DNA of 64,000 nt, taken from assembly GCF_965225875.1 (NCBI RefSeq), contig NZ_CBDDBS010000003.1, positions 1,550,001 to 1,614,000 of the forward strand, read 5' to 3'. The notes under the pieces are model-generated. The model did not search any database and was not told where the DNA came from. It worked only from the letters and a program-made list of their open reading frames with translations. The first letter of the stretch is position 1. Each line of letters begins with the position of its first letter. This document shows positions 1 to 8,388 of the stretch, in pieces. Made by a program: the position numbers and the translations under genes. Source of the stretch: Haliscomenobacter sp965225875. Lineage in GTDB: Bacteria > Bacteroidota > Bacteroidia > Chitinophagales > Saprospiraceae.

Positions 1-15
1 TTTTAGGACCTATTT

Positions 16-126
16 AGTTGAGGAGTTGAGAGGTTGAGGAGTTGAGGCTACCGCAGCGATTTAGACAAGGGTTTTGTCAAAATCGCTGCGGTAGCCTCAA
101 CTCCTCAACTCCTCAACTCCTCAACT
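16..126. repeat. Long intergenic palindrome, GCTACCGCAGCG family, copy 1
   Basis: Two arms of about 47 bases (16-62 and 80-126) are reverse complements with about two mismatches. They close through an inner GACAA/TTGTC pairing to a tiny loop. The arms contain GAGGCTACCGCAGCG, and outward of it runs of an 8-base CTCAACTC unit. The same core recurs at 5020-5128. It lies 20-30 bases upstream of fixH, but by analogy with the other copies it probably marks the 3' end of a gene left of the window. Function is unknown; a bidirectional terminator or a non-autonomous mobile palindrome would fit. Confidence 0.85.
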
Positions 127-154
127 CCTCAACTTTCACTAAAATAACAACACC

Positions 155-595
155 ATGAAAATCAATTGGGGCAGCGGCATTGCCATTTTTTACAGCCTTT
201 TCGTCATCACGATGGTGTACGCAGTAGTCCGTTCGACGCAGTTCGACAATAGCCTGGTGTCTGATCATTACTACGCTGATGATCTCAAATACCAGGAAAG
301 GTTTGACAAACTGAGCAATGCACAAGGCTTGAAAGAAGACTTAAAAATTCAGGCTGCTGAATCTGGTTCTCAGGTTGAATTGTTTTTCCCCTCCGAGCTC
401 GAAAAAGTACACGGCGAAATTTACTTTTTCTGTCCTTCCGACCAAAGCCGTGATTTTAAGGTCAACATTGCTCCCAACCTCAATCATCGCCAGGTCATTT
501 CCACCACTGGGTTAAAAACAGGTTTGTGGCGGGTAAAAGTGGACTGGAGCGACGGCACGAAAGCCTATTACAAAGAAGAAGTCATTCAATTGTAG
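155..595 (+). CDS. fixH: FixH family protein, cbb3 oxidase assembly
   Basis: 146-residue membrane-anchored protein. Residues about 7-28 form one hydrophobic helix (IAIFYSLFVITMVYAVV), followed by the SLVSDHYYADDLKYQ segment typical of FixH/CcoH and a soluble beta-rich domain ending LWRVKVDWSDG. FixH proteins act in the inner membrane in maturation of cbb3-type cytochrome oxidase, usually with CcoG and the copper ATPase CcoI. The ATG at 155 gives a short n-region before the helix. A SafE-type gene follows 22 bp downstream, the usual order in Bacteroidota cbb3 clusters. The oxidase genes themselves would lie left of the window. Family assignment is from motif and context, with high confidence. 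Confidence 0.85.
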   Translation: MKINWGSGIAIFYSLFVITMVYAVVRSTQFDNSLVSDHYYADDLKYQERFDKLSNAQGLKEDLKIQAAESGSQVELFFPSELEKVHGEIYFFCPSDQSRDFKVNIAPNLNHRQVISTTGLKTGLWRVKVDWSDGTKAYYKEEVIQL

Positions 596-617
596 AAAAT
601 CATTGAAATAATAAACT

Positions 618-1310
618 ATGCTACTCTCTGCATTTTTGCTGGGTTTTTTGGGGAGTTTGCACTGCGTCGGCATGTGTGGCCCCATTGCACTGGCACTCCC
701 CAAAGCCGCCCATGGCTGGGGTGCAGCAGCGGGGGCATTGCTCTACAACCTCGGCCGAATCCTTACCTATCTGTTGTTGGGACTAATCATTGGGGCTTTT
801 GGCCGAGGTTTGTTTTTGGCCGGGATTCAGTCCTGGTTTTCAGTGCTGATCGGGGCTTTATTGATCCTGGTCGCCCTATTGTCTTTGAATGTGGAATCCT
901 ACATCAAACGATTTCCAGCGGTGCAATTGTTGCAAAACTGGGTATCCCGCAGCATGACGAAACTACTGCGACGCGAAGGTCTATCTACCCATTTCCTGAT
1001 CGGAGCACTCAATGGTTTATTGCCCTGCGGTTTGGTGTACGTGGCCATCGCGGGTGCTGTGCTGAGTGATTCCTGGCTGCAAAGTGCCTTATACATGGGT
1101 GGATTTGGAGCGGGCACCTTCCCGCTAATGTTGGGTACAGCATTGGCTGGGCAATTCATCAGCTTGAATTGGCGGCAAAGGTTGCGGCGTTTGAGTCCAA
1201 TTTTGTTGGGCTTGTTCGGACTTTACTTCATGGCTCGAGGCATCAATTTCCATTTACCGGAAACGATGCGATTTTGGGAGATTGGGCAGGAGGTGCCGAT
1301 GTGTCATTAA
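618..1310 (+). CDS. Sulfite exporter TauE/SafE family membrane protein of the cbb3 cluster
   Basis: 230-residue polytopic membrane protein with about six hydrophobic segments. The N-terminus carries GSLHCVGMCGP (Cys16 and Cys20), and the middle carries NGLLPCGLVYVA. Both are hallmarks of the short SafE-like subfamily encoded beside fixH and ccoG, where the cysteines are suspected of handling copper. It is not a typical sulfite exporter despite the family name. It begins 22 bp after fixH and is very likely cotranscribed with it. The last residues (VPMCH) leave a Met-Cys-His tail, which would also suit metal contact (inference). The exact transported species is not known from sequence. Confidence 0.85.
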   Translation: MLLSAFLLGFLGSLHCVGMCGPIALALPKAAHGWGAAAGALLYNLGRILTYLLLGLIIGAFGRGLFLAGIQSWFSVLIGALLILVALLSLNVESYIKRFPAVQLLQNWVSRSMTKLLRREGLSTHFLIGALNGLLPCGLVYVAIAGAVLSDSWLQSALYMGGFGAGTFPLMLGTALAGQFISLNWRQRLRRLSPILLGLFGLYFMARGINFHLPETMRFWEIGQEVPMCH

Positions 1311-1339
1311 AATCATAGCAACACCTCCGTTAGATTATG

Positions 1340-3037
1340 CTAATATTTCAAATGAAAAAACTCGTTTGCCCGCGCCTCTCCCCTACTCTTGCTTTGCGCC
1401 TCATTCGCCCGCAATTCCACCCTACGGATTTTTCCACTGATGGTTTTCGGTAAGGCCTCCACAAACTCAATGATGCGCGGGATTTTATAGGCTGCCAAAT
1501 TCTGTTCACAGTGCGCAAATAAAGCCTCAGCCAGGGCTTGATCCCCCATCAATTCCGGCCGCAACAACACAAAAGCTTTAACCGCAAAGCCTCTTAATTC
1601 GTGCGGACTGGCCACAACTGCCGTTTCCACCACCGCATCGTGTTCAATCAATACACTTTCCACTTCAAAAGGCCCAATCCGGAAATCGGAAGCCTTGATC
1701 ACATCGTCGTCGCGGCCTACAAACCAGATGTAACCTTCATCGTCTTTGTAGGCTTTGTCGCCAGTGTAATACAAACCATGATGGAATACTTTGGCCTTGC
1801 GTTCGGGTTCGCCCAGATATTCCAGGAATACGCCGTTTTTTCGCCCATCGTCCATCCGAATACAAATGCTGCCTTCTTCAAAAGGTGGTTGTTCCACTCC
1901 TTCCTCATCGGCAATCACAATGTCGTACAAAAAGGTCGCCTTGCCCATCGAGCCGTATTTGACCACATTACCGGGCATATTGGCCACCAGACAGGTGGTT
2001 TCCGTTTGGCCGTAGCCGTCGCGGATGAGGATGCCCGTACCCTTTTGCCATTTTTCGATGATCTCGGCATTGAGCGGTTCACCCGCCGCCACACATTGCC
2101 GGAATTTGAATTGATAGCCGGAAAAATCTTCCAAAATCATCATGCGCAAAACCGTGGGTGGAGCACAAAAGGTAGTGATCTGGTATTTTTCGATGGTTTT
2201 TAATTGTTCTTTTGCATCAAATTTGTCGACCTGGTTGGCAAAAATAGTCGCCCCCATGTTCCAGGGTGCAAAGAAGCTGCTCCAGGCAAATTTGGCCCAG
2301 CCCGGCGCGGAAATGTTGTAGTGGATGTCGCCATGCCGCATGCCTACCCAAGCTGCGGTGCTCAGATGGCCAACGGGATAAGTGAAGTGGGTATGGATCA
2401 CAATTTTGGGCAATCCCGTGGTGCCCGAGGTGAAAAAGTAAAACAAGTGGTCATCGGGGCGGGTAATGGCGGCGGGGGCATCTTCCGATTCCTGCGCAAT
2501 CACCTCGATGGAATGCCAGCCAGCGCGACTGCCATCCACCACAATTTTCACTTTCACCTCCCGGCCCAGCATTTTTTCTGCTGCTTCTATTTTACCAGCA
2601 TTGGCCAGATCCGTGATGACGACTTCCGGGAAAATGGTTTGAAAACGATAAGCAATGTCTTTTTCAATCAGGTTGTTTGCCGCTGGGATGAGGATCAAAC
2701 CGCCTTTGATGGCAGCCAAAGTGGCGATCCAGTTGGCGGGGTCAAGCGGCAATTGGGTGTAGATGCAGCTTCCTTGCTGGACGCCGTGAAGGCGGAGGAA
2801 GTTCAGAAATTGGTTGGCTGTGGCGTAAATGCTTTTGAAGGTGTAGCGCTTTTCTTTTTCGTTGTGTCGCCAGATGAGGGCTTCGGCATCAGGGTATGGT
2901 TCCAGGTTTAGGGGGCAAAATACGTCCATCACCCAGTTAAAGGATTCTGGTTGATCCAGGTGGAATGCTGGTAGGTCCTGGATTTGTTCATTGGCTATGG
3001 CCTCGCGGATTGTTTTGAAATAGGTTTTGATGTTCAT
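1340..3037 (-). CDS. AMP-binding acyl-CoA synthetase (medium-chain/aryl type)
   Basis: 565-residue ANL-superfamily adenylating enzyme, probably making an acyl-CoA from a carboxylic acid, ATP and CoA in the cytoplasm. Visible motifs are the phosphate-binding loop TSGTTGLPK at 203-211, DGYGQTE at 340-346, the hinge segment YYTGDKAYKDDEGYIWFVGR at about 423-442, and PKTISGKIRR near 530-539 with the catalytic lysine at about 536. Length and overall pattern resemble medium-chain acyl-CoA synthetases (ACSM-like), but the acyl pocket cannot be read reliably. It is transcribed away from the SDR-led catabolic operon starting at 3210, with a 172 bp shared intergenic region. It may activate an acid from the same pathway; that link is inference. 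Confidence 0.88.
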   Translation of the reverse strand: MNIKTYFKTIREAIANEQIQDLPAFHLDQPESFNWVMDVFCPLNLEPYPDAEALIWRHNEKEKRYTFKSIYATANQFLNFLRLHGVQQGSCIYTQLPLDPANWIATLAAIKGGLILIPAANNLIEKDIAYRFQTIFPEVVITDLANAGKIEAAEKMLGREVKVKIVVDGSRAGWHSIEVIAQESEDAPAAITRPDDHLFYFFTSGTTGLPKIVIHTHFTYPVGHLSTAAWVGMRHGDIHYNISAPGWAKFAWSSFFAPWNMGATIFANQVDKFDAKEQLKTIEKYQITTFCAPPTVLRMMILEDFSGYQFKFRQCVAAGEPLNAEIIEKWQKGTGILIRDGYGQTETTCLVANMPGNVVKYGSMGKATFLYDIVIADEEGVEQPPFEEGSICIRMDDGRKNGVFLEYLGEPERKAKVFHHGLYYTGDKAYKDDEGYIWFVGRDDDVIKASDFRIGPFEVESVLIEHDAVVETAVVASPHELRGFAVKAFVLLRPELMGDQALAEALFAHCEQNLAAYKIPRIIEFVEALPKTISGKIRRVELRANEAQSKSRGEARANEFFHLKY

Positions 3038-3209
3038 GTTTGCGATTTTCTAACTGAAAGCAAAATGAAGGTAAAGAAAAATCAGAAAGCTTTATGGGAT
3101 TTTTTGTCGCCACCTTTTTGGATTGAAACTGCACACAATTAGCCTCAAATCAGCTACTCATTTCCCTCAACTCCTTTTAATTTTACCCACCACCAATTGA
3201 CCTACACAG

Positions 3210-3980
3210 ATGCAGTATCTTTTTGATTTACGCGGCAAAACCGCCCTCGTAACGGGTGCCAGTAGCGGCATGGGCAAAGCTATTGCAGAAGCCTTGGGTA
3301 TCCACGGTGCAAAGGTGATTGTCAGCAGCAATGATGCCAGTGCCTATCAGGATACGGTGGAAGAATTCGTTCAAAAAGGCATTTCTGCGCTGGCCTTGCC
3401 TTGTGATGTAGCCCAATCCACCGAACGCCAGCAGTTGTACACCTTGGCTACCCAGGCATTCGGGGTCATTGATATTTTGGTCAGTTGTGTGGGCGTCGCT
3501 GCGCCAAGCCCGTTTTTGGACATTAGCGAAGAAAGTTTCAACCAAACCATAGAACTGAATCTGCACAGTGCCTTGCACCTGAGCCAGCTCTTTTTGCCGG
3601 GCATGCAGGCCCAAAAAGATGGGGTCATCATCTTTCTGGCCAGCATCGCCAGTGTACGCGGCAACAAAAGCATCGGATTGTACGGCGTCACCAAGGCGAG
3701 TATCGCCCAAATGGCGCGCAACCTCGCCGTAGAGTTTGGCCCCGACAACATTCGGGTCAATGCCATTTCACCAGGGCTAATTGATACCCCTTTTTCCAAA
3801 AGCCTGCTGGAGAATTCCCCTTTTATGGAACGACGACTTGCCCTAACGCCCTTGCGGCGAGTGGGTACACCTGAAGAAATTGCTGGGGTTGCCGTACTAT
3901 TGGCTTCAGCTGCTGGCGCTTTTATAACTGGACAAAACATCATAGTGGATGGTGGCACGACCATCAGCGATGGAAACTGA
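3210..3980 (+). CDS. SDR family NAD(P)-dependent oxidoreductase
   Basis: 256-residue classical short-chain dehydrogenase. The nucleotide-binding TGASSGMG lies at 15-22. The catalytic Ser145, Tyr158 and Lys162 are in ASIASV and YGVTK. The C-terminal ITGQNIIVDGG is typical of FabG-like and sugar/polyol dehydrogenases. The usual NNAG is replaced by SCVGVA, a mild deviation. It is the first gene of a tight run: the next coding sequence starts within seven bases of its stop, implying translational coupling. The lactonase next door suggests that this SDR oxidises a sugar or hydroxy acid to a lactone (inference). Substrate is not readable from sequence. Confidence 0.9.
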   Translation: MQYLFDLRGKTALVTGASSGMGKAIAEALGIHGAKVIVSSNDASAYQDTVEEFVQKGISALALPCDVAQSTERQQLYTLATQAFGVIDILVSCVGVAAPSPFLDISEESFNQTIELNLHSALHLSQLFLPGMQAQKDGVIIFLASIASVRGNKSIGLYGVTKASIAQMARNLAVEFGPDNIRVNAISPGLIDTPFSKSLLENSPFMERRLALTPLRRVGTPEEIAGVAVLLASAAGAFITGQNIIVDGGTTISDGN

Positions 3981-3986
3981 GTGACC

Positions 3987-5024
3987 ATGTTGATCCAAAA
4001 TAAAACACCCAATCCGCTCAAAGGCTGGCAAGTCCAGCGCGAAAACATCCGCTACCTAGGCCAGGATTTGCAGCGGCCAGAATGTATCCTTACCGAGCCC
4101 AATGGCACGGTTTGGTCGGCAGATGCACGGGGTGGAATGATGCAATTGAATCCCGATGGTTCGCAGGAATTGATCGCGCCATTTTTTGAACAAGTTGCCG
4201 ATTCGGCCAATTCCTACGAAAACCGCTACATCCAGGCCAAAGGTTCTTTACCCAACGGCGTTTGTTTTGATCAAACCGGGGATTTCATCATTGCCAACTG
4301 GGGCACTAATCACCTCGAACGCATGACGCGGGAGGGCAAAATGAGCACCCTGTTGACCGAAATTGACGGCATTCCGCTGGGCAAAACCAATTTCCCCCTG
4401 CGCGACAGCAAAGGCCGCATTTGGTTCACCGTAACCACCCGCACTGAACCCTGGTCGGATCAAATCAATACTCGCGCCACCGATGGCTACATTGCATTGA
4501 TCGACGATCAAGGGGTACGGATTGTAGCGGACGGTTTTTGTGGGACCAATGAGATTCGTTTTGATGACAATGAAGAATGGTTGTACGTGGTGGAAAGTAC
4601 GGGCTGGTGCATCTCGCGCTTGCGGGTGCACGCGGATGGGAGTTTGAGCAACCGTGAGGTGTACGGCCCTTCGCGTTTAAGTGGCTTCCCGGATGGTTTT
4701 GCTTTTGATACCTACGGCAACCTCTGGATTACCCTGATTTTCACAGATCAGCTCATTGCACTTACCCCGGATGGGGAGGAATTGATGTTACTCGACGACA
4801 GTACCCCAAGCACCCGCCAGCGTTTGATTGAAGCCTATGGGCAACGCAAAGTTACCCCGGAAATCCTGGGGGCTACTCAGGGCAGCATTTGCCCCTGGAT
4901 GGCAAGTTTGAGCTTTGGGGGAAAGGATTTAAAAACGGTTTATCTGGGTAGTTTGCGGGGGACGCGGATTCCGTATTTTGAAAGTCCGGTAGCTGGGCAG
5001 AAAATGATTCACTGGAAAAGTTGA
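3987..5024 (+). CDS. SMP-30/gluconolactonase/LRE family lactonase
   Basis: About 345 residues, a six-bladed beta-propeller of the SMP-30/gluconolactonase group, expected to hydrolyse a sugar or aldono-lactone with one divalent metal. Supporting segments are PECILTEPNGTVWSADARGG near the N-terminus (metal Glu), CGTNEIRFDD and GFPDGFAFDTYGNLWITL (metal Asn/Asp blades), and GSLPNGVCFD. I chose ATG 3987; an in-frame GTG at 3981 directly abuts the upstream SDR stop and is possible. No signal peptide is visible, so it is cytoplasmic. The stop codon (TGA, 5022-5024) lies inside the left arm of the palindrome at 5020-5128. The pairing with SDR genes suggests an oxidise-then-hydrolyse route. Confidence 0.87.
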   Translation: MLIQNKTPNPLKGWQVQRENIRYLGQDLQRPECILTEPNGTVWSADARGGMMQLNPDGSQELIAPFFEQVADSANSYENRYIQAKGSLPNGVCFDQTGDFIIANWGTNHLERMTREGKMSTLLTEIDGIPLGKTNFPLRDSKGRIWFTVTTRTEPWSDQINTRATDGYIALIDDQGVRIVADGFCGTNEIRFDDNEEWLYVVESTGWCISRLRVHADGSLSNREVYGPSRLSGFPDGFAFDTYGNLWITLIFTDQLIALTPDGEELMLLDDSTPSTRQRLIEAYGQRKVTPEILGATQGSICPWMASLSFGGKDLKTVYLGSLRGTRIPYFESPVAGQKMIHWKS

Positions 5025-5128
5025 GAAGTTGAGCGGTTCAGGAGTTGAGGCTACCGCAGCGTTTTTGACAATATCTTTGTCCAAGTCGCTGCGGTAGCCT
5101 CAACTCCTCAACCGCTCAACTCCTCAAC
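5020..5128. repeat. Long intergenic palindrome, GCTACCGCAGCG family, copy 2
   Basis: Left arm 5020-5061 and right arm 5087-5128 pair over about 42 bases with few mismatches. Both contain the GAGGCTACCGCAGCG core seen at 16-126, again flanked by CTCAAC repeats. The left arm includes the TGA stop of the lactonase gene. The element separates the lactonase from the downstream SDR, which starts 14 bases after the right arm. Confidence 0.88.
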
Positions 5129-5142
5129 AGTCAACTAATAAT

Positions 5143-5910
5143 ATGCAACGTTTTCTCCATAAAGTCTGCCTCGTCACCGGTGCCGGATCCGGCATTGGCA
5201 AAGCCACCGCCCTGGCCTTTGGTTGCGAAGGTGCGAAAGTTGTCGTCGCCGACCTGAACCTTGAACAAGCCGAACAAACGGCCATTGAGCTCCGGCAGCA
5301 AAACATTGAATCCCTTGCCATTGCCGTCAACATTGCAGTGCGGGATGAGGTGGAAGGAATGATCCAAGCCGTAGTAGCTAGTTTTGGGAGACTTGATTGC
5401 GCTGTAAACTGCGCGGGCATCGCTGGCCCGGTTTCACTGCCTCTCCACGAATACCCCGACGAATACTGGCACCAACAAATCAACGTCAACCTGACCGGGA
5501 CCTGGTACTGTATGAAGTTTGAGCTCATTCAGATGTTGACGCAAGGTGGCGGTAATATTGTGAATATGTCTTCCGCAGCTGGATTGATTGCCCAACCGGA
5601 AAATTCTCCCTACGCGGCCTCCAAACACGGAGTGGTGGGCATCACCAAAACTGCTGCCCGGGAATACGCCACCAAAAACATCCGAGTCAATGCCATTTGC
5701 CCTACTGCCATCGAAACGCCGATGATCATGGAGGGGCGGCGCAAACTGGCGCACAACCCGGAAGCCAAACAGGCAGCCATCAATTACCAGGCGATGAAAA
5801 GGATGGGGCAGCCGGAGGAAATCGCGGAGATCGCGCTTTGGTTGTGCTCTGATCAAGCGTCATTTATTACAGGTTTGGCCATGCCCGCCGACGGTGGTGC
5901 CCTGGCTTAG
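5143..5910 (+). CDS. SDR family NAD(P)-dependent oxidoreductase
   Basis: 255-residue classical SDR. TGAGSGIG is at 12-19, the structural NCAG at 89-92, catalytic Ser143/144 in NMSSAAG, Tyr157 and Lys161 in YAASK, and the closing ITGLAMPADGG is typical. VADLNLEQ after the second beta strand has an acidic residue at its end, which usually favours NAD over NADP. It sits between the lactonase and the ABM/cyclase genes in the same orientation. This is the second SDR in the operon, and the two are only distantly alike, so they probably act at different steps. The stop codon is immediately followed by another palindrome (5911-6015). Confidence 0.9.
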   Translation: MQRFLHKVCLVTGAGSGIGKATALAFGCEGAKVVVADLNLEQAEQTAIELRQQNIESLAIAVNIAVRDEVEGMIQAVVASFGRLDCAVNCAGIAGPVSLPLHEYPDEYWHQQINVNLTGTWYCMKFELIQMLTQGGGNIVNMSSAAGLIAQPENSPYAASKHGVVGITKTAAREYATKNIRVNAICPTAIETPMIMEGRRKLAHNPEAKQAAINYQAMKRMGQPEEIAEIALWLCSDQASFITGLAMPADGGALA

Positions 5911-6015
5911 GTGCCCCTTCGGTGCCTTAGGTTTCTTAGGTGGTAAAGAAAAAAAGCCCTTCGCAGAAGGGTTCTATTTTAACCACCTAAGAAACCGAAG
6001 GCACCGAAGGGGCAC
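5911..6015. repeat. Long intergenic palindrome, CCACCTAAG family, copy 1
   Basis: Arms 5911-5944 and 5982-6015 pair over 34 bases and contain TGCCTTAGGTTTCTTAGGTG. The centre holds a small GC hairpin (about 5957-5971, CCCTTC-GCA-GAAGGG) next to an A-rich run. It begins on the base after the SDR stop codon. Related palindromes are at 14691-14771, 21458-21558, 29761-29863, 43548-43643 and 48155-48266. Confidence 0.88.
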
Positions 6016-6065
6016 TTTAGAAGGGGAAGCTGATTTTTCCCTATTTTGCTCAAAAAAACAAACAC

Positions 6066-6362
6066 ATGATTCTCGAAGTTGCCACCATCAACATCAAACC
6101 CGGCACGAATGCCGAATTCGAAACCAATCTCCAGGCAGCCCAAGGGGTAATCAGCCAGGCCAAAGGTTACCTTGGGCACCAGTTTCACCATTGCATTGAG
6201 GTACCTAGCCGTTATGTTTTGCTGATTCGTTGGGCCAGTTTGGAAGACCATACCGAAGGGTTTCGCAGTTCCAACTTGTTCGTAGAATGGCGGGCGCTGA
6301 TTGGTCCATTTTTCGATGGGCCACCCAACGTGGAGCATTTTTCCCTAAAATTTGAAAATTAG
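6066..6362 (+). CDS. ABM-domain protein (antibiotic biosynthesis monooxygenase-like)
   Basis: 98 residues with the dimeric alpha/beta-barrel (ABM) fold pattern: MILEVATINIKPGTNAEFE at the N-terminus, a central GYLGHQFHHCIEVPSRYVLL, and the WASLEDHTEGFRSS segment where such proteins place the active-site pocket. Members are cofactor-free monooxygenases, heme-degrading enzymes or isomerases, so the reaction cannot be assigned. Seven bases separate it from the cyclase gene downstream, so the two are likely cotranslated. Being between an SDR and a cyclase/hydrolase suggests it processes an intermediate of the same catabolic route (inference). Confidence 0.82.
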   Translation: MILEVATINIKPGTNAEFETNLQAAQGVISQAKGYLGHQFHHCIEVPSRYVLLIRWASLEDHTEGFRSSNLFVEWRALIGPFFDGPPNVEHFSLKFEN

Positions 6363-6368
6363 TACTTT

Positions 6369-7127
6369 ATGAAAATCATCGATTTGTCGGTTACCATTTC
6401 AACAGACATCAAAGAGCCCCTGCCCACTACCATCGAATACGAAGACCACAAAGAGGGGGCGAAAAAGATGGGTTCTAAACTCTTCAAAGGTTTACCGACC
6501 GATGCCTTTCTCGAAGGCAATGGCCCAGCCGGGGAGTTTTTGTACGTAACCGGCCATACCGGCACCCACATCGATGCACCCTGGCATTATTTCCCTACCT
6601 GTGCCGGGAAGCCATCCCGCACCATTGAGGAGTTGCCTTTGGAATGGTTTTTTTCCGACGGAGTCGTGTTGGATTTCACCGACAAACCCGATGGGTATTG
6701 CATCACAGTCCAAGACTTGCAAGAAAAACTGGCAGCCATTAATTATACCCTCAAACCTTTTGACATCGTCCTGATCCGTTGTGATGCCTATAAGCGCCTG
6801 CACGACGATGACTTTGTCAGAATCCACGTAGGCGCCTCTGCCGAAGCCACTCACTGGTTGATCGATCAGGGCATCAAGGTGATGGGTACCGATGGTTGGG
6901 GCTGGGATATTCCCATGCACATCCAGGTGCAGGATTATTTGCAAAATCCGCGGCCAGGAGTGATTTGGGCAGCTCACTACGTAGGTCGGGAGAAAGAATA
7001 TTGCCAGATTGAAAAACTGGCCAATCTGGATCAATTGCCACCCTTTGGGTTCAAAGTGGCTTGTTTTCCAGCGAAGATTAAGGGTGGAAGTGCGGGCTGG
7101 ACACGGGCGGTGGCGATATTTGAATGA
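6369..7127 (+). CDS. Cyclase family protein, kynurenine formamidase-like metal hydrolase
   Basis: 252 residues. The signature HTGTHIDAPWH (His63, His67, Asp69, His73) is the metal-binding motif of the cyclase/kynurenine formamidase family, which hydrolyses amides or lactones or acts in polyketide-type cyclisation. A second conserved patch, VMGTDGWGWDIPMH, lies about residues 170-185. It is the last gene of the 3.2-7.1 kb operon. Together with the lactonase and two SDRs it points to catabolism of a cyclic or lactonised acid. Specific kynurenine activity is not supported by the neighbours. Its stop codon TGA (7125-7127) forms the outer end of a palindrome. Confidence 0.87.
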   Translation: MKIIDLSVTISTDIKEPLPTTIEYEDHKEGAKKMGSKLFKGLPTDAFLEGNGPAGEFLYVTGHTGTHIDAPWHYFPTCAGKPSRTIEELPLEWFFSDGVVLDFTDKPDGYCITVQDLQEKLAAINYTLKPFDIVLIRCDAYKRLHDDDFVRIHVGASAEATHWLIDQGIKVMGTDGWGWDIPMHIQVQDYLQNPRPGVIWAAHYVGREKEYCQIEKLANLDQLPPFGFKVACFPAKIKGGSAGWTRAVAIFE

Positions 7128-7221
7128 CGAATTTTTCGAATGACGAAGGACGAATTGGCTGGCACTTCGGCTCCGCTCAGTGACCAGCCAATTCGTCCTT
7201 CGTCATTCGAAAAATTCGTCA
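7125..7221. repeat. Long intergenic palindrome between convergent genes (single copy)
   Basis: Arms 7125-7162 and 7184-7221 are perfect or nearly perfect reverse complements over 38 bases and contain TGACGAAGGACGAATTGG. The first three bases are the stop codon of the cyclase gene. It lies between the convergent cyclase and lipoprotein genes, so a bidirectional terminator role is plausible. I do not see a second copy of this sequence in the window. Confidence 0.85.
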
Positions 7222-7226
7222 CTTGT

Positions 7227-7817
7227 TTAGTTTTCGCACGCAATTTTAGTGATCAACCACTTCCCATTTTCCTTTTTCAATTCAAAGTTCTGGGTTCTTT
7301 CGCTGCCGCCTTCATCTCCCGATAGGGTTGCGCTTACCCGATTATTGCCCAGGCCTACAGGATCTACCGGAGCTGTAGTCCAAAATTTAATGTCCCAGTC
7401 TTGAGCACAGAAAAAGCGGTCGTAATCCCAGCCTGGCACTGGTCCATCTTCATAGGTTTCTTTGGCCCAGACTGTTGTTTCCAAATTTTTCAAATATGCT
7501 TTTTCAGCATCAACATATTCCTTACTGATGAAACCCGTTTTGAGGAACTGATCAAAATAGGTGTCCAATTTGGCCTTGTTTAAAGTCAGGTGTTTGCCAC
7601 CAAAATTAATGTATTCGATCTTTTGAAGGCTATTGATGGAATCGCCATACCACTTGTAAAAATTGTGAATTGCATCGGTGATGGGCACCAGCTCAGTGTC
7701 ACCTTCTGGTCCGTCTGAATCGGTGAGTTCTTCGGTAGTTTCCGCCGTTTTATTGGCTGAGTTTTGGCAAGCTGTAAAGCTGAATACTGCCAGAGAGAAG
7801 AGCAATAGGTATTTCAT
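7227..7817 (-). CDS. Secreted lipoprotein of unknown function
   Basis: 196 residues. The N-terminus MKYLLLFSLAVFSFTACQN is a lipoprotein signal with the lipobox cysteine at 17, so the protein is probably anchored in the outer or inner membrane facing the periplasm. The mature part has a low-complexity acidic linker (ELTDSDGPEGDTELVP), then a compact domain (FYKWYGDSINSL ... WDYDRFFCAQDWDIKFW ... KKENGKWLITKIACEN). This layout resembles DUF3828-like periplasmic proteins, in which the closing WLITKI strand is typical, but I would not assign a function. It converges on the cyclase operon and runs in tandem with the membrane protein at 7873-8388. Confidence 0.75.
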   Translation of the reverse strand: MKYLLLFSLAVFSFTACQNSANKTAETTEELTDSDGPEGDTELVPITDAIHNFYKWYGDSINSLQKIEYINFGGKHLTLNKAKLDTYFDQFLKTGFISKEYVDAEKAYLKNLETTVWAKETYEDGPVPGWDYDRFFCAQDWDIKFWTTAPVDPVGLGNNRVSATLSGDEGGSERTQNFELKKENGKWLITKIACEN

Positions 7818-7872
7818 ACTGAAAGGTTTAAAAGGTTATTGTTATTTCGATTTTAAAAGTAAAAATTAAGCT

Positions 7873-8388
7873 TTATACGAGCAGTAAAATCAAAGTTAAA
7901 ATAATTCCACCCAAAGTAAAATACAAGCCCCGCTTAAATATAGTGGTTTTGGGCATGAACATCCAAAATGCGGAAATCACAAAAAACAGCAAGGAAAGCC
8001 CAAAAAAGATGTTGAAGTAATACAAAGGGTCTTCGGTTTTTGCCTTGTGCAAATGGGTCATTTTTTCCAGAATGGTCGGCAGTTGTTTTACTTTAAATTC
8101 AGCTTTTCCAGTGCTTTTGTTGTAGGTTCCATCCCGGAAATAAAGCAGATCGCCTTCGGTTTTATCCACTTTGAATTGCCGCATTTTCAGCATTTCCCCA
8201 ATCTCCTTCTCGCTGGCATTGGGCTTGATCATTTGAACAATCTGCTTCTCTCTTTTTAAAAAGTCGGTATCGCGAAAAATGAGGACCATCCCACTTAAGG
8301 CATATACAGCCATGATACCAGCGAGGAAAAAGCCTAAATAGCGGTGAATCACCCGCATGTTGTTGCTAAAGGAATTTGAGGTAGACAT
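7873..8388 (-). CDS. PepSY-associated membrane-helix protein
   Basis: 171 residues. An N-terminal helix (RVIHRYLGFFLAGIMAVYAL, residues about 12-31) carries the R-x-x-H-R-x-L-G pattern of PepSY-associated transmembrane proteins. Two further helices lie at the C-terminus (about 123-143 and 151-170), with a periplasmic lysine-rich domain between them. Such proteins often accompany iron or heme uptake or ferric reductases, but no such gene is adjacent, so the role is open. It lies upstream of the lipoprotein gene on the same strand. The divergent malic enzyme gene starts 294 bp away. Confidence 0.72.
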   Translation of the reverse strand: MSTSNSFSNNMRVIHRYLGFFLAGIMAVYALSGMVLIFRDTDFLKREKQIVQMIKPNASEKEIGEMLKMRQFKVDKTEGDLLYFRDGTYNKSTGKAEFKVKQLPTILEKMTHLHKAKTEDPLYYFNIFFGLSLLFFVISAFWMFMPKTTIFKRGLYFTLGGIILTLILLLV

